Shown here: piece by piece, positions 27,765 through 37,365 of the stretch
Position numbering within the stretch: position 1 is the stretch's first letter
How the letters are laid out: every line of letters begins with the position of its first letter
Source: Atopobiaceae bacterium
GTDB lineage: Bacteria > Actinomycetota > Coriobacteriia > Coriobacteriales > Atopobiaceae
DNA: 64,000 bases
Reading direction: 5' to 3'
NCBI GenBank assembly: GCA_017510785.1
Contig: JAFWMH010000077.1
Coordinates: 62,001 to 126,000 of the forward strand
Notes under the pieces: model-generated
Told to the model about the DNA's origin: nothing
Database searches by the model: none
What the model saw: the letters and a program-made list of their open reading frames with translations, nothing else
Translations under genes and position numbers: made by a program

Positions 27765-29231
27765 TTAGATGGCAACCTCGCCGTTCGTTTGCGTGGCGTC
27801 GTCGGACGGCGCCTCAGCGGGTGCCTCCTCGGCGGGCGCCTGCTCGGCAGGAGCCGCCTCAGCGGGCGCGGCCTCCGCAGGAGGAGCCTGCTCGGGTGCA
27901 GGAGCTGCCTCGGGAGCCGGCTCGCTCGGCGCAGGTTGCGCAACGTCGGTAGTAGTGTTTTCGCCGTCGCTCGAAGTGAACTGTTGCTCGATTGAGCTCA
28001 CCTTCCAGCCGATGCCGTCGCGAACAAGGTGCACGCTATAGCTCTGCTCGCCGCCACCATTGAGGGCTGAAGTTATTGCGACTTCCGATGCTCCCATCGA
28101 GCGCGTAGCCCCACCAATGTTTATGCCAGAGCTGTTCACAACCACGGAGTCGATTTGTTGCTTGGTAACATCGTCAATATCCTTGCTCAAGAACTCAGAA
28201 ATATCCTGACCAGAGGCCTTGGCGTCGAACAGGCTCCGCACAACCGACTCCTGCGTCGGCCAACCAAAGCCCATGTAGTATGCAACGCCTCCACCAGCGG
28301 CAAGAATCAATAGGATAACGAGTAGCACGGCGAAGAAGCGCTTTACGCCACCTCGACGACGGCCACGCCTGTCGTTCTCCACAATCTCCTCCTCCGAAAT
28401 GGAGAAGAAGCCCGTGTCCTCCGGACTCGGCATAAGGTTTCCCGTCGTTTCGCCCGTCGGATCGAGTGGGTCGGTGTACTCGCCATATCCAGCCGCGGCA
28501 AGCAGGTCGTCGGTTTCGGACACGCGGTTGCCCGAGCGCGCCGAAGCAGCGTTCTTAGCGGCATCGTAGGCGGCTTGGGCCTCTGGCGTGAGGACTGCCC
28601 CGTCGGCCGTTGCGTGATCGAACGCATCAACGGCCTCGCTCATCCTGTTGGCAGCAACATACGCCAAGGCCAGCTCGCAGTAAATCGCACTTTGCGACCT
28701 CATGTCGTTCGAGAAGTCAAGAGCAGTCCTATAGGACTCAACCGCATCCGTAGGACGTCCCAAATCCATAAAGCAATTTCCAAGCTTGCGCAACGAGGAG
28801 CTAGGATCGGGATTGGATTCGTCAATGGCAGCGCTGCGGTACGCGATGCCCGCACCGCGAACATCGCCGAGCGCGCGACAAGCGCTGCCCAGCGCCATGT
28901 AGGCCTTGTACGGCGTTGAGTAGGTAGGGTCGTCGGCAGCTTGGCTCAATGCGTCGCGAGCGGCATCGTAGCGACCAGCAGCCAGCAGCGCACGGCCTCG
29001 GTTGGTACCCAAGGCCCCCTTCATGCCATACGAGGTATCGGCAAGAGCGTTGCCATATGCACGAGCGGCCTCGTCGTAGCGACCAAGCTTCATGAGGGCA
29101 TTGCCAAGAAGGTGATCGATTCTGCCCGAGACTTCGCCCGGACCCTTCGCTTCGGCAAGCAGCGCAGCCGCCCTTGCCCAATCGCCCATTTGGTACGCCG
29201 CATAGCCCTGCTCAAATTTCTGCTGGTTCAC
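27765..29231 (-). CDS. TPR-repeat membrane protein with Ala/Pro-rich tail
   Basis: A 488-residue protein. Residues 1 to about 240 form tetratricopeptide repeats (for example LGRYDEAARAYGNAL, LGRPTDAVESYRTAL). A basic patch and a membrane segment (about 298-320) follow, then an exported domain of about 100 residues, then a tail of PAEAAPAEQAPAEE-type repeats. The topology suggests a cytoplasmic scaffold tied to an extracellular domain with a wall-spanning Pro/Ala linker. It sits 55 bases before mreB, so a role near the elongasome is possible. No direct evidence. Confidence 0.82.
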   Translation of the reverse strand: MNQQKFEQGYAAYQMGDWARAAALLAEAKGPGEVSGRIDHLLGNALMKLGRYDEAARAYGNALADTSYGMKGALGTNRGRALLAAGRYDAARDALSQAADDPTYSTPYKAYMALGSACRALGDVRGAGIAYRSAAIDESNPDPSSSLRKLGNCFMDLGRPTDAVESYRTALDFSNDMRSQSAIYCELALAYVAANRMSEAVDAFDHATADGAVLTPEAQAAYDAAKNAASARSGNRVSETDDLLAAAGYGEYTDPLDPTGETTGNLMPSPEDTGFFSISEEEIVENDRRGRRRGGVKRFFAVLLVILLILAAGGGVAYYMGFGWPTQESVVRSLFDAKASGQDISEFLSKDIDDVTKQQIDSVVVNSSGINIGGATRSMGASEVAITSALNGGGEQSYSVHLVRDGIGWKVSSIEQQFTSSDGENTTTDVAQPAPSEPAPEAAPAPEQAPPAEAAPAEAAPAEQAPAEEAPAEAPSDDATQTNGEVAI

Positions 29232-29260
29232 GATAGCTCCTCGATGCCTCGTGCAAGTGC

Positions 29261-29809
29261 CTAAGCTCCTGCGTGCTCAACTATTGCCGACTCAATGGTG
29301 TCGCCACTTCGCAATGCGCTAATAACGTCGCGACCCTCGATTGCCTGTCCAAATACAGTGTATCCCGAATCGAGTCCGTGCTGGGCCCCAAGACAAAAAT
29401 AGAATTGGGAACCGGCAGAATTCGGGTCTTGCGAGCGCGCCATGGCGAGCGCACCGTCGTTATGGAGGTTGCGCGGATTCGTTGTAAACTCCTCGCGTAT
29501 GCGATACCCCGGACCACCCGTCCCCGGACGACCTTGAGGGCCAACACGACCCGCAGCCACATCTTCGGGACTCATCTCGCGCGTGTTCGGGTCGCCGCCT
29601 TGAATTACGAAACCCGGAACATAGCGATGGAACTTGGTGTTGTCGTAGAATCCGCTCTCGCAGAGTTCGCAGAAGTTGGCAACATGAATGGGCGCACCGT
29701 CGGCATCGAGACGCACCTTTATGGTGCCCTTCGAGGTTACGAGCGTTACCTGCTCATCACCGACGACGCGATATTCCGGCGTATGCAACGATTCCTTAAA
29801 CCAACTCAT
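29261..29809 (-). CDS. cyclophilin-type peptidyl-prolyl isomerase
   Basis: Catalyses proline cis-trans isomerisation. The 182-residue protein has the bacterial cyclophilin core: KFHRYVPGFVIQGGDP, NDGALAMARSQDPNSAGSQFYF, and YTVFGQAIEG. Catalytic Arg and Phe residues (FHR and QFYF) are present. ATG 29809 has GGAGG six bases upstream, whereas ATG 29815 touches it. There is no signal peptide, so it is cytoplasmic. It lies 29 bases before the TPR gene. Confidence 0.93.
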   Translation of the reverse strand: MSWFKESLHTPEYRVVGDEQVTLVTSKGTIKVRLDADGAPIHVANFCELCESGFYDNTKFHRYVPGFVIQGGDPNTREMSPEDVAAGRVGPQGRPGTGGPGYRIREEFTTNPRNLHNDGALAMARSQDPNSAGSQFYFCLGAQHGLDSGYTVFGQAIEGRDVISALRSGDTIESAIVEHAGA

Positions 29810-29897
29810 CCGCATCCTCCAAACTCCTCTTCGAACTCACAATTCTATCAGGTCGCATCCCGTTTCACAGTTTCGGCAGACCATATTCCCACACGTT

Positions 29898-30839
29898 TTA
29901 GGGCTCCAATCCTGCATACGCGTTCTCGTACAACTGCCTCCACTCCTCAAGGCTCCTGCCCTGTGCGCCACTAGTCATCTTGGCTTCGACGGCAACGGTG
30001 GCACTTGCCGCATCGTTCGTGCCATCGAATGTTTCGCACACTCCATGTAGTGTATCTACCCGCCCTTCGAGGTATTCAGCCACAACCATTTCTTTTTTCG
30101 CAAGTTCCTCGCGAGAAGATCCCCTAAGGTCGAGATCTGCCACTTCCTTATGCAGGTTCACGATGCGCTCGCGATACGAACCGAGCTCCTCGACACCCGA
30201 TACTTCAGGAAACTCCCCACTCTCGAGGAATCCATCCACCTGCGCTTCGTACTTCGCGCAGCAATCGCTTGTTTCCTTCATGAGCGACTTCAACTCATCG
30301 ACCTTTGCCTCTGCGTTTTTGAGGTACTCCACGCGCTCGGCATCCTCAATGAGGTCTTGTCCTGTAAGGTGGCTCACCGATTGGAGGTGTCCCTCCTGTG
30401 AGGTGTCGGCATCCTCCGTGGCGTGAATCATGTAGGCGTTAGGATCCCATGGACGTGTGATGTACAGTGCCGTGCCGCCCACAACGAAAAGCGACGCAAT
30501 GGCAGTAACCACTACGAGCCTCATGCGCGTGGGAGCGTCCTTTTGGGCTCTGTCCTCCCCTGGCTTTGGCGCAGGGGGCAACGCGCTGGCAAGCTCCGGC
30601 GAAGGCGACTGCCCCTCGTCGGCGTCATTGCCAGCCTCCTCCTCCGCCTCATCGTAAGCACCGGCCACCGGCATGCCACAAACCGGACACTCCGTAGCCC
30701 CTTCGGGCAGCATCGAACCACAGCTTTCGCACCATGCCGTAGGAGCGTCGTCCTCCACAGCGGTTTGTATTTGTTTGTTGCAGTAAGGACACACGTCCAT
30801 TTCGTCCTGAACGTGCGACCCGCAATGGGGACACTTCAA
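29898..30839 (-). CDS. double zinc-ribbon membrane protein with coiled coil
   Basis: A 313-residue protein starting with two zinc ribbons (MKCPHCGSHV...CPYCNK, and CESCGSMLPEGATECPVCG). An acidic linker follows, then a membrane segment (about 108-128) and a mostly helical outer domain with heptads (VEYLKNAEAKVDELKSLMKE). No catalytic motif is visible. It stands between aconitase (125 bases upstream) and cyclophilin (88 bases downstream). Function unknown. Confidence 0.82.
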   Translation of the reverse strand: MKCPHCGSHVQDEMDVCPYCNKQIQTAVEDDAPTAWCESCGSMLPEGATECPVCGMPVAGAYDEAEEEAGNDADEGQSPSPELASALPPAPKPGEDRAQKDAPTRMRLVVVTAIASLFVVGGTALYITRPWDPNAYMIHATEDADTSQEGHLQSVSHLTGQDLIEDAERVEYLKNAEAKVDELKSLMKETSDCCAKYEAQVDGFLESGEFPEVSGVEELGSYRERIVNLHKEVADLDLRGSSREELAKKEMVVAEYLEGRVDTLHGVCETFDGTNDAASATVAVEAKMTSGAQGRSLEEWRQLYENAYAGLEP

Positions 30840-30964
30840 AAAAACCTCCGAAAGCGTAGTGGGCTGGTCGTTTGGTCGTCGATGGTGGTCAATGCCTCGG
30901 AAACTCTCTTGGATTATGCAGCGGACACCCGGCGAGACGAGTGCCCACTGCTATAGTACGGCAA

Positions 30965-33649
30965 CTAGTTCTTTTTTGCGAGAGTTTCGAGCACAAATGG
31001 CAAGATGCCTCCGCATGAAACAAACGCCGCCTCAGTGGGCGTGTCCACACGACACGTGCACGTAAACTCCACATCCCCATCCTTGCCATGCGCGACCACG
31101 CGCACGGGACGCGTGCGGGGACTGCCATCCGTGAGGTCGACGTCGGCCACGTCGAACGTCTCGGTGCCATCGAGTCCGAGCGTTTGCGCAGTTTGTCCCT
31201 CGGTGAACTCAAGCGGCAGCACACCCATCTGTACGAGGTTGGACCTATGGATGCGCTCGAAGCTCTCGGTAATAACCACCTTCACGCCAAGCAGCGCGGG
31301 ACCCTTTCCCGCCCAGTCGCGGCTAGAGCCCGAACCATAAAGCTTGCCGGCAATGCCCACCAGCGCAATGTCATTCTTTGCATAGTCCATGGCCGCATCG
31401 TAAATGGCAACGACCTCGTTGGTTAGCAGGTCGCGCGTCCATCCACCGTCGCGCCCGTCTGCAAGGAAGTTGTGCAGGCGAATATTGGCGAACGTGCCGC
31501 GCATCATTACTTCGTGGTTTCCTCGCCTGCTGCCATACGTGTTGAAGTCCTCCTGCGCCACACCGTGCTCCTTGAGGTAGCGCGCAGCCGGCGACGTGGG
31601 CGCAATGCTGCCCGCTGGCGAGATGTGATCGGTTGTGACGAAGTCGCCAAGGAGCACGAGTGCGCGCGCATCCGAGACTTTCACGGTATCCTGCGCAACT
31701 GCCATCTCGAAGTAAGGCGGACGGCGCACGTAGGTGGAATCCTCGTCCCATGAGAACGTATCGGACTCTTCGCTTGGAATGCCCTGCCATGCGGCCGAGC
31801 CCTCCATGAGGCCCTTCGCGCCCTCGGCAAAGAGGTCGGACGTGAGCACACGGCCCAGCACCTCTTCGATTTCCGCACCCGTGGGCAGGATGTCGGCAAG
31901 CATCACGGGTGCGCCCTCGGCATCGCACCCGAGCGGCTCCACGCTGAGGTCCACGTCTACAGTACCGGCAAGCGCATAGGCAACCACAAGCGCCGGCTGC
32001 GCCAGGAAGTTTTGTGCCACGTCGGGCGAGATGCGCCCGTCGAAGTTGCGGTTGCCCGAGAGCACGCTCGCGAGCTCCATCTCCTCCGCACGCGCGTGCA
32101 GCGAGGGATGGATTTCGCCCGAGTTGCCAATGCAGCTCATGCAGCCAAAACCACAGGTATAGAAGCCAAGTTGGAACAGGGCGTCGGTGAGGCCCGCACG
32201 CTTGAGCAGCAGCTCGGTTGCACGGCTGCCGGGAGCCAGGATGCGCTTTACCCAAGGCTTTGCCGAAAGGCCACGCTCAACCGCTTTCTTCGCCGTAATG
32301 CCTGCGGCCACCATCATCGCAGGATCGGTTGCCGTGGTGCAGCTCGTAATGGCCGCTATGGCAATCGTACCATGCGCGAGCTCGTACGTTGCGTCTCCAC
32401 AAGCCACCTCGAATGTTTCGTCCATGTTCGTGCGCCCATGCTCGGCGGCCACCGAACGGAAGCGCTCAGCCAGCCCTGCCGGCTCCACGTAGTTGTGCGG
32501 ACGGGAGGGCCCGGCCAAGCAGGTGCGCACCGTCGAAAGATCGAGCGAGAGCGTACGCGCATAGGTGCGTCCGGCGACTTCGCCCCAAATGCCCTGCTGC
32601 TTGAGGTACGCGCGCACGAAGGCCACCTCGGCGGCATTTCGGCCGGTAAGGTCCAAGTAATCGCAGGCGACGTCGTCTACCGGGAACAACGTGGTGGTGG
32701 CACCATACTCGGGCGTCATGTTGGCAACCGCAGCGCGCTGGGTGGCCGTAAGCGACGCCACGCCCTCGCCCGTCACCTCGACGAGCGTGCCTACGACTCC
32801 GGCCTCGCGCAGCAGCTTGCATACCGTAAGCGCAAGATCCATACCCGAGGCGTTTGCGGGCAGCGCACCCTCGAGCTTGAGCTCCACCACAGGCGGCACG
32901 AGCATCGAGATGGGCTGGCCAAGTGCGGCGGCCTCGGCCTCGATGCCGCCAACGCCCCAACCAAGAACGCCCAGGCCGTTGGCCGTCGTCGTGTGCGAGT
33001 CGGTACCCACGAGGGTGTCGAAGCACGCGACTTCGGAGTCCGACTCAGCCAGCGCGTCAGTGGTAACCACCGAACAAAAGCGCTCGATGTTGAGTTGGTG
33101 ACAAATGCCGCCTCCGGGCGGTACTATCTCCACGTTGTCAAACGACTTGGATGCCCACTTGAGGAAGGCGAAGCGCTCGCGATTGCGGCGCGCCTCCAGC
33201 TCCTCGTTCTTTTGCGCCGCATCGCAGCTACCTGCACAGTCGGCAATAACGGAGTGGTCCACGACCAGCGTGCAGGGGATTTGCGGGTTGACCTTGCGAG
33301 GGTCGCCTCCGCGCTCAACCATGGCATCGCGCATGGCTGCGAAGTCGACGAACACGGGAACACCCGTAAAGTCCTGGAAGAGGACACGGGCGGGCATGAA
33401 CTCGATTTCGTCTCCTTGGGTACCTGCGGTTCCCGCCGCAACGACGCGTGCAGCCGCCTCGATGGCAACCTCATCGGTCGGCGCATTGCGAACGACGTTT
33501 TCGAGCAGCACGACGAGCGCGCGAGGCAGCACCTCCGCACCCGGGATGTGTGAGACGTCGTATACGAGCCTCGTAAGCCCGCCGGCCTCGAGCTCGCGCG
33601 CCACACGTGCCGCACGTACCGCATCTTGGAACTGCTTGGTGTTTATCAT
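30965..33649 (-). CDS. acnA: aconitate hydratase
   Basis: Interconverts citrate and isocitrate in the TCA cycle. At 894 residues it has the AcnA/IRP length and the 4Fe-4S ligands in TDSHTTTANGLGVLGWGVGG (first Cys region) and CGFGCMSCIGNSGEIH. The C-terminal swivel domain carries GSGSSRDWAGKGP. The ATG at 33649 overlaps the P-type ATPase stop by four bases, so the two are cotranscribed. Confidence 0.96.
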   Translation of the reverse strand: MINTKQFQDAVRAARVARELEAGGLTRLVYDVSHIPGAEVLPRALVVLLENVVRNAPTDEVAIEAAARVVAAGTAGTQGDEIEFMPARVLFQDFTGVPVFVDFAAMRDAMVERGGDPRKVNPQIPCTLVVDHSVIADCAGSCDAAQKNEELEARRNRERFAFLKWASKSFDNVEIVPPGGGICHQLNIERFCSVVTTDALAESDSEVACFDTLVGTDSHTTTANGLGVLGWGVGGIEAEAAALGQPISMLVPPVVELKLEGALPANASGMDLALTVCKLLREAGVVGTLVEVTGEGVASLTATQRAAVANMTPEYGATTTLFPVDDVACDYLDLTGRNAAEVAFVRAYLKQQGIWGEVAGRTYARTLSLDLSTVRTCLAGPSRPHNYVEPAGLAERFRSVAAEHGRTNMDETFEVACGDATYELAHGTIAIAAITSCTTATDPAMMVAAGITAKKAVERGLSAKPWVKRILAPGSRATELLLKRAGLTDALFQLGFYTCGFGCMSCIGNSGEIHPSLHARAEEMELASVLSGNRNFDGRISPDVAQNFLAQPALVVAYALAGTVDVDLSVEPLGCDAEGAPVMLADILPTGAEIEEVLGRVLTSDLFAEGAKGLMEGSAAWQGIPSEESDTFSWDEDSTYVRRPPYFEMAVAQDTVKVSDARALVLLGDFVTTDHISPAGSIAPTSPAARYLKEHGVAQEDFNTYGSRRGNHEVMMRGTFANIRLHNFLADGRDGGWTRDLLTNEVVAIYDAAMDYAKNDIALVGIAGKLYGSGSSRDWAGKGPALLGVKVVITESFERIHRSNLVQMGVLPLEFTEGQTAQTLGLDGTETFDVADVDLTDGSPRTRPVRVVAHGKDGDVEFTCTCRVDTPTEAAFVSCGGILPFVLETLAKKN

Positions 33650-36057
33650 CGCTCCCCCTCCAGTTTAGCGACCAACTTCGAAACTATGTCGTCATCCTCT
33701 AAGTCCACCCTATTAAAGCGCTTGTACAGGCGATTGAACAAGAGCAAGGCAATAGAACCCATCACAACTATGAACAATGCCATCTGCACGGTGATGGGCG
33801 AAAGCATAAAGAAGTCGGGAAATCCCAGGCTGCCTATAAACACAATGGCAACAACCGACACCAGAAGCGCCCACCTCAGTGGCGTGAGCGGCCACGAAAT
33901 GCTCACGATAAGCGCAATGCCGACGAAGCACGTAAGATACATGCTTACCGTAGACGCCTCCGAGAAGGTAAGCGGCGCCACACGCTCGAATACCTGCGTT
34001 GCGATGAGCGCCACGACGATGGCGGCCGACGCTGGTAGCGAGCGGCGCAAAACGTTTGCAAGGAAGTTTCCTCGCACGCGGTCGTGATTCGGCTCGAGCG
34101 CGAGTACGAACGAGGGCCATCCGATGACGGCCGACGAGATGAGCGTCATTTGGATTGGCAGGAACGGGTACGGCGGCAGGAAGATGCAAACGGCTGCCAC
34201 GAGCGCCGAGAACACCGTCTTCACGAGGAAGAGCGACGCGGAACGCTGCAGGTTGTTGATGGAGCGGCGACCCTCGTCCACGACTTCGGGCATGTGCGCG
34301 AAGTCGTTATCGGCGAGGACAATCTCGGCCACGTTGCGAGCCGCAGCGGAACCCGACGCCATGGCCACCGAGCAGTCCGCCTCCTTGAGGGCGAGCACGT
34401 CGTTTACGCCGTCGCCCGTCATGGCCACCACGTGGCCGTCGGCGTGGAGTGCCCGCACGAGACTGCGCTTTTGTTGCGGCGTCACGCGTCCGAACACCGC
34501 GTATTCATGCACCGCCCGCAAAATGTCGTCATCCGTTTTGAGGGTGGACGCGTCCACGTACTTCTTGGCGCCGCGGATGCCCACGTAGTTTGCAATGGCC
34601 GAAACCGTGCGGGGATCGTCGCCCGAAATCACGCGAACGGCAACGCCTTGGTCCTTGAAGAAGTCGATGGTTTGGGGCGCCGACTCGCGCACCTCGTCGC
34701 TTATGCCCACGTAGCCCAGCACGCACGGACGTCCAAGAAGCTCGCCTTTCTCGCCGAAGCCATCCACCTCGGCAACGCATAGCACGCGTTCCGTTGGCGC
34801 GAAATCGCGCACCTCATGCTCGTAGGCGCCAAAGTCGTCGCCAAGGATGAATTGGGTGGCACCCACCACGATGCCGCGTCCGTCCGCCGTGACGCAGCCG
34901 GAATACTTGCGCGCGGACGAGAAGGCGATTTCGCACTCGATGGGATACGGCTCGAAGCCCATCTCGTCGGCATAGCGCAGCATGGCTTGTGCCGTTTCGT
35001 TGGCATCCTCGCAGTTGGCGCTCATTACCGTGGTGGCGCAGAGCAGCATGTCCCTGCACGCTTGGTCGTCGAAGGGATTATCTCCTGTGGCTCGCACGTT
35101 GGTAACCTCCATGCGGCCACTCGTTATGGTACCGGTTTTGTCGAGACACAGGGTATCCACACGCGCGAGCGTCTCCACGCAATACTGCTGCTGGACGAGT
35201 ACCTTTTTTCTGCCCAGACGCGTGGTGGCGATGGCAAGCACCGAGGAGGTAAGCAATACGAGTCCCTGCGGAATCATGCCGACGACGGCCGCGACCGTCG
35301 AGAGGATTGCGTCGTTGGTTGACGTGCCATCCATAAGCCAGGTGCGCAAGAAGAGGCCAATGCCAAGCGGCACCAAGGCGTAGGTTGCGAAGCGAATTAT
35401 CATGTTGAGGGTGGAGAGGATTTCGGAGGATATTGCCTTGACGTAGCGTGCCTCCGCGTTGATTTTTGCGGCATAGCCGTCGAGGCCCACGCGCGTTACA
35501 CGAGCGGTTACGGCGCCAGCCACAACGAAGCTTCCACTGAATAGCTCGTCTCCTGGATGCTTCTCGATGTGGTCGCTCTCGCCCGTAAGCAAGCTCTCGT
35601 CCATGAGCGGCCCGCCCTTTACGACCACCGCATCGGCCGGCACCTGGTCGCCATGTGCGAGCATGAACAGGTCGTCGACCACGAGGTCGTCCACGCTCAG
35701 CTCGCGTTCCGTGCCATCGCGCACGACGCGCACTTTTTTGGCCGTGAGGATCGAGAGCCGGTCCACCATGCGCTTGGCGCGTACCTCCTGCACCACTCCC
35801 ACCACGAGGTTGATAATAACCACCAGCATGAAGGTGAGGTTGCGATACTGTCCGGTAATGATGACGAGCACGGCCAGTGCCAGATTAACGAAGTTAAATA
35901 GCGTAAAGGCATGATCGCGCAGGATTTGCGGAACGGTTTTGGTTTTGACATCGGTGTTCGCGTTTGTTTTGCCGGCAGCGATGCGCTCTTCCACCTCGCG
36001 CGATGTGAGCCCAGCGAGCTCGTTGGCGTTATCCGTGCCCGAAAGGTTTTGTGACAT
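33646..36057 (-). CDS. cation-transporting P-type ATPase (CtpE/Exp7-like)
   Basis: ATP-driven membrane pump, 803 residues. The phosphorylation motif is CLDKTGTITSG, the actuator loop has LLTGESDHIEKHPGDEL, and the hinge is MTGDGVNDVLALKEAD. About ten membrane helices are visible, with no N-terminal metal-binding domain. The helix-4 ion site reads GMIPQGLVLLTSSVLAIA, where related pumps have PEGL. The closest types are CtpE and Exp7 pumps, which have been linked to calcium, but the ion here is not certain. ATG 36057 has GGGGAG upstream; a longer frame is rejected. It overlaps acnA by four bases. Confidence 0.88.
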   Translation of the reverse strand: MSQNLSGTDNANELAGLTSREVEERIAAGKTNANTDVKTKTVPQILRDHAFTLFNFVNLALAVLVIITGQYRNLTFMLVVIINLVVGVVQEVRAKRMVDRLSILTAKKVRVVRDGTERELSVDDLVVDDLFMLAHGDQVPADAVVVKGGPLMDESLLTGESDHIEKHPGDELFSGSFVVAGAVTARVTRVGLDGYAAKINAEARYVKAISSEILSTLNMIIRFATYALVPLGIGLFLRTWLMDGTSTNDAILSTVAAVVGMIPQGLVLLTSSVLAIATTRLGRKKVLVQQQYCVETLARVDTLCLDKTGTITSGRMEVTNVRATGDNPFDDQACRDMLLCATTVMSANCEDANETAQAMLRYADEMGFEPYPIECEIAFSSARKYSGCVTADGRGIVVGATQFILGDDFGAYEHEVRDFAPTERVLCVAEVDGFGEKGELLGRPCVLGYVGISDEVRESAPQTIDFFKDQGVAVRVISGDDPRTVSAIANYVGIRGAKKYVDASTLKTDDDILRAVHEYAVFGRVTPQQKRSLVRALHADGHVVAMTGDGVNDVLALKEADCSVAMASGSAAARNVAEIVLADNDFAHMPEVVDEGRRSINNLQRSASLFLVKTVFSALVAAVCIFLPPYPFLPIQMTLISSAVIGWPSFVLALEPNHDRVRGNFLANVLRRSLPASAAIVVALIATQVFERVAPLTFSEASTVSMYLTCFVGIALIVSISWPLTPLRWALLVSVVAIVFIGSLGFPDFFMLSPITVQMALFIVVMGSIALLLFNRLYKRFNRVDLEDDDIVSKLVAKLEGER

Positions 36058-36383
36058 GCTCTCCCCTGTGTTCGTGCGCGGCCTCGACGGCAATCCCGAC
36101 ACATCGCGCGGGCGCGGATGCGGATGCGTACACGCCTCACCCGCATCGAAGCGGTCGCCCCTCCCTTTGAGTCCGCGCAGGCCACGCCATGGCTGCACAT
36201 TCTTTGCGCCACGCTGGCCACACTATTTTGCGCTACCATTTTAGGGAATTGTTAGCCACGCGGGGCGACGGATTGACATTCCATACCTTTTTCCACATGC
36301 ACGCATGGCGGAGCCAGCGGACTTACCAGCAGTTAGGAGGCCCCCAGCGACAGGCATTGCAGGCGGCAGGATGGGGAGCCTGC

Positions 36384-36979
36384 CTGTCGGAATATCGACC
36401 TGTTCAAGTCGCAGGGGCGGAACCTGTGGGAAGGCGGTCCCGCGAGACGCTTCCGGGCAAAAAGTCTGTCGGAATCACGACCTGTGCAAGTCGCCGCGCC
36501 GGAATCTGCCGGAATATCGACCTGTACAAACCTTTCAGTTGCACAAGTCGCGTTTCCTACAGGATTTTTCCCTCCCGGCCCTCGCGGTGGCTCGGACACA
36601 GCGCGGGCCGCAGTCCCGCCTTGAGTCGCAGCGACGGCTGGCGGGACCGACGGTGGCCAGAAGTGGGCATTGCCCGTCGCCTATAAGGCATCTTGGGAAG
36701 CATGGCCCCGTTCTTGTCCTCCAAGACGCTTCATGATGCGCAGTCGATCGCCAGTCGCTCGACGCGCGCCAGTCCACCCGCAGCGGGGTTCGACGGAGGC
36801 CCCGCCGGTAGACGCCCATGACGGAATCGGACGGAAAACCGGCCTCTGCAAATCGCGTTTGCACCCAAGGTTGGTAATGGGTGCCGTTTGGGACACCTTG
36901 CGGGCAAAACCGCGCCGGAAATGGCCCGTTTGGCACCCAACGTTGAGCAGAATCTGACGGAATATCGACCTGCGAAAGC
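36384..36979 (+). repeat. CGGAATATCGACCTG dispersed repeat, four copies
   Basis: CTGTCGGAATATCGACCTG and a following TCAAGTCGC recur at about 36384-36412, 36466-36494 (ATCACGACC variant), 36506-36530 and 36954-36979, all in the same orientation. Sequences like TTTTTCCCTC follow the third and fourth copies. Confidence 0.7.
36861..36945. repeat. palindromic dispersed repeat (same family as 15.7 kb)
   Basis: GCACCCAAGGTTGG followed by TGGGTGCCGTTTGGGACAC (from 36861) and GTTTGGCACCCAACGTTG (36928-36945) match the repeats at 15668-15769, including the GGGACAC and TTTGGCACCC flanks. Confidence 0.65.
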
Positions 36980-37213
36980 CCCCATTTGAACGGGTCGCAC
37001 TTTCGTCAGGTTTTTCCCTCGGGACGGACACCCGACAACGGCCCGCCCCCGACATGAGCCACGACTCCGCCCTGCGCCGGCACGCTGGCCACCGCAACCT
37101 GCGCCAGCGCGCTTTCCGTCGCAACCTGCGGCGCGCTGGCCGTCGCAACATGCATGCATCTGCAGTTATGAAGCATCTCGGGGAGCATATAATATTTTTA
37201 CGCTGCTTTTTCA

Positions 37214-37246
37214 CCCTCTCCGCTTCGGCGGGGAGGGCATTTTTTA
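37214..37246 (+). terminator. rightward hairpin terminator
   Basis: CCCTCTCCGC-TTCG-GCGGGGAGGG (37214-37237) is a 10-bp stem with one G-T pair and a stable TTCG loop, followed by CATTTTTTAT. No gene precedes it on the plus strand within 1 kb. A TATAAT at 37188-37193 could start a short transcript ending here. Confidence 0.75.
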
Positions 37247-37324
37247 TGTCGAAAATGTACGATGTGTTATGAGATTTCGGAATCCGTGTGACCACGTGTG
37301 ACCAAAGCCCGAAAAACCTCAAAC

Positions 37325-37357
37325 AAAAAAAGCAGGCCAACACCCTCGTTGACCTGC
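37325..37357 (-). terminator. terminator of the disrupted tRNA-Arg gene
   Basis: On the minus strand GCAGGTCAAC and GTTGGCCTGC pair (37332-37357, 10 bp with one mismatch), followed by seven T. It lies just past the tRNA 3' end, so it is the original tRNA terminator left on the chromosome side of the attachment site. Confidence 0.8.
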
Positions 37358-37365
37358 GCAAACTC

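Larger units (their letters stand above)
36058..37365. other. gene-free region with dispersed repeats
   Basis: No supported gene in 1.3 kb. It holds four copies of a CGGAATATCGACCTG repeat, two copies of the GCACCCA-type palindromic repeat also found at 15.7 kb, a rightward terminator near 37230 with a possible small promoter before it, a direct repeat GTGTGACC (about 37290), and the terminator of the disrupted tRNA-Arg gene. Confidence 0.7.

Noticed and set aside
31371..33553. Long frames opposite or out of phase with aconitase
   Set aside because: Aconitase motifs are unmistakable in the minus frame; the others are shadows.
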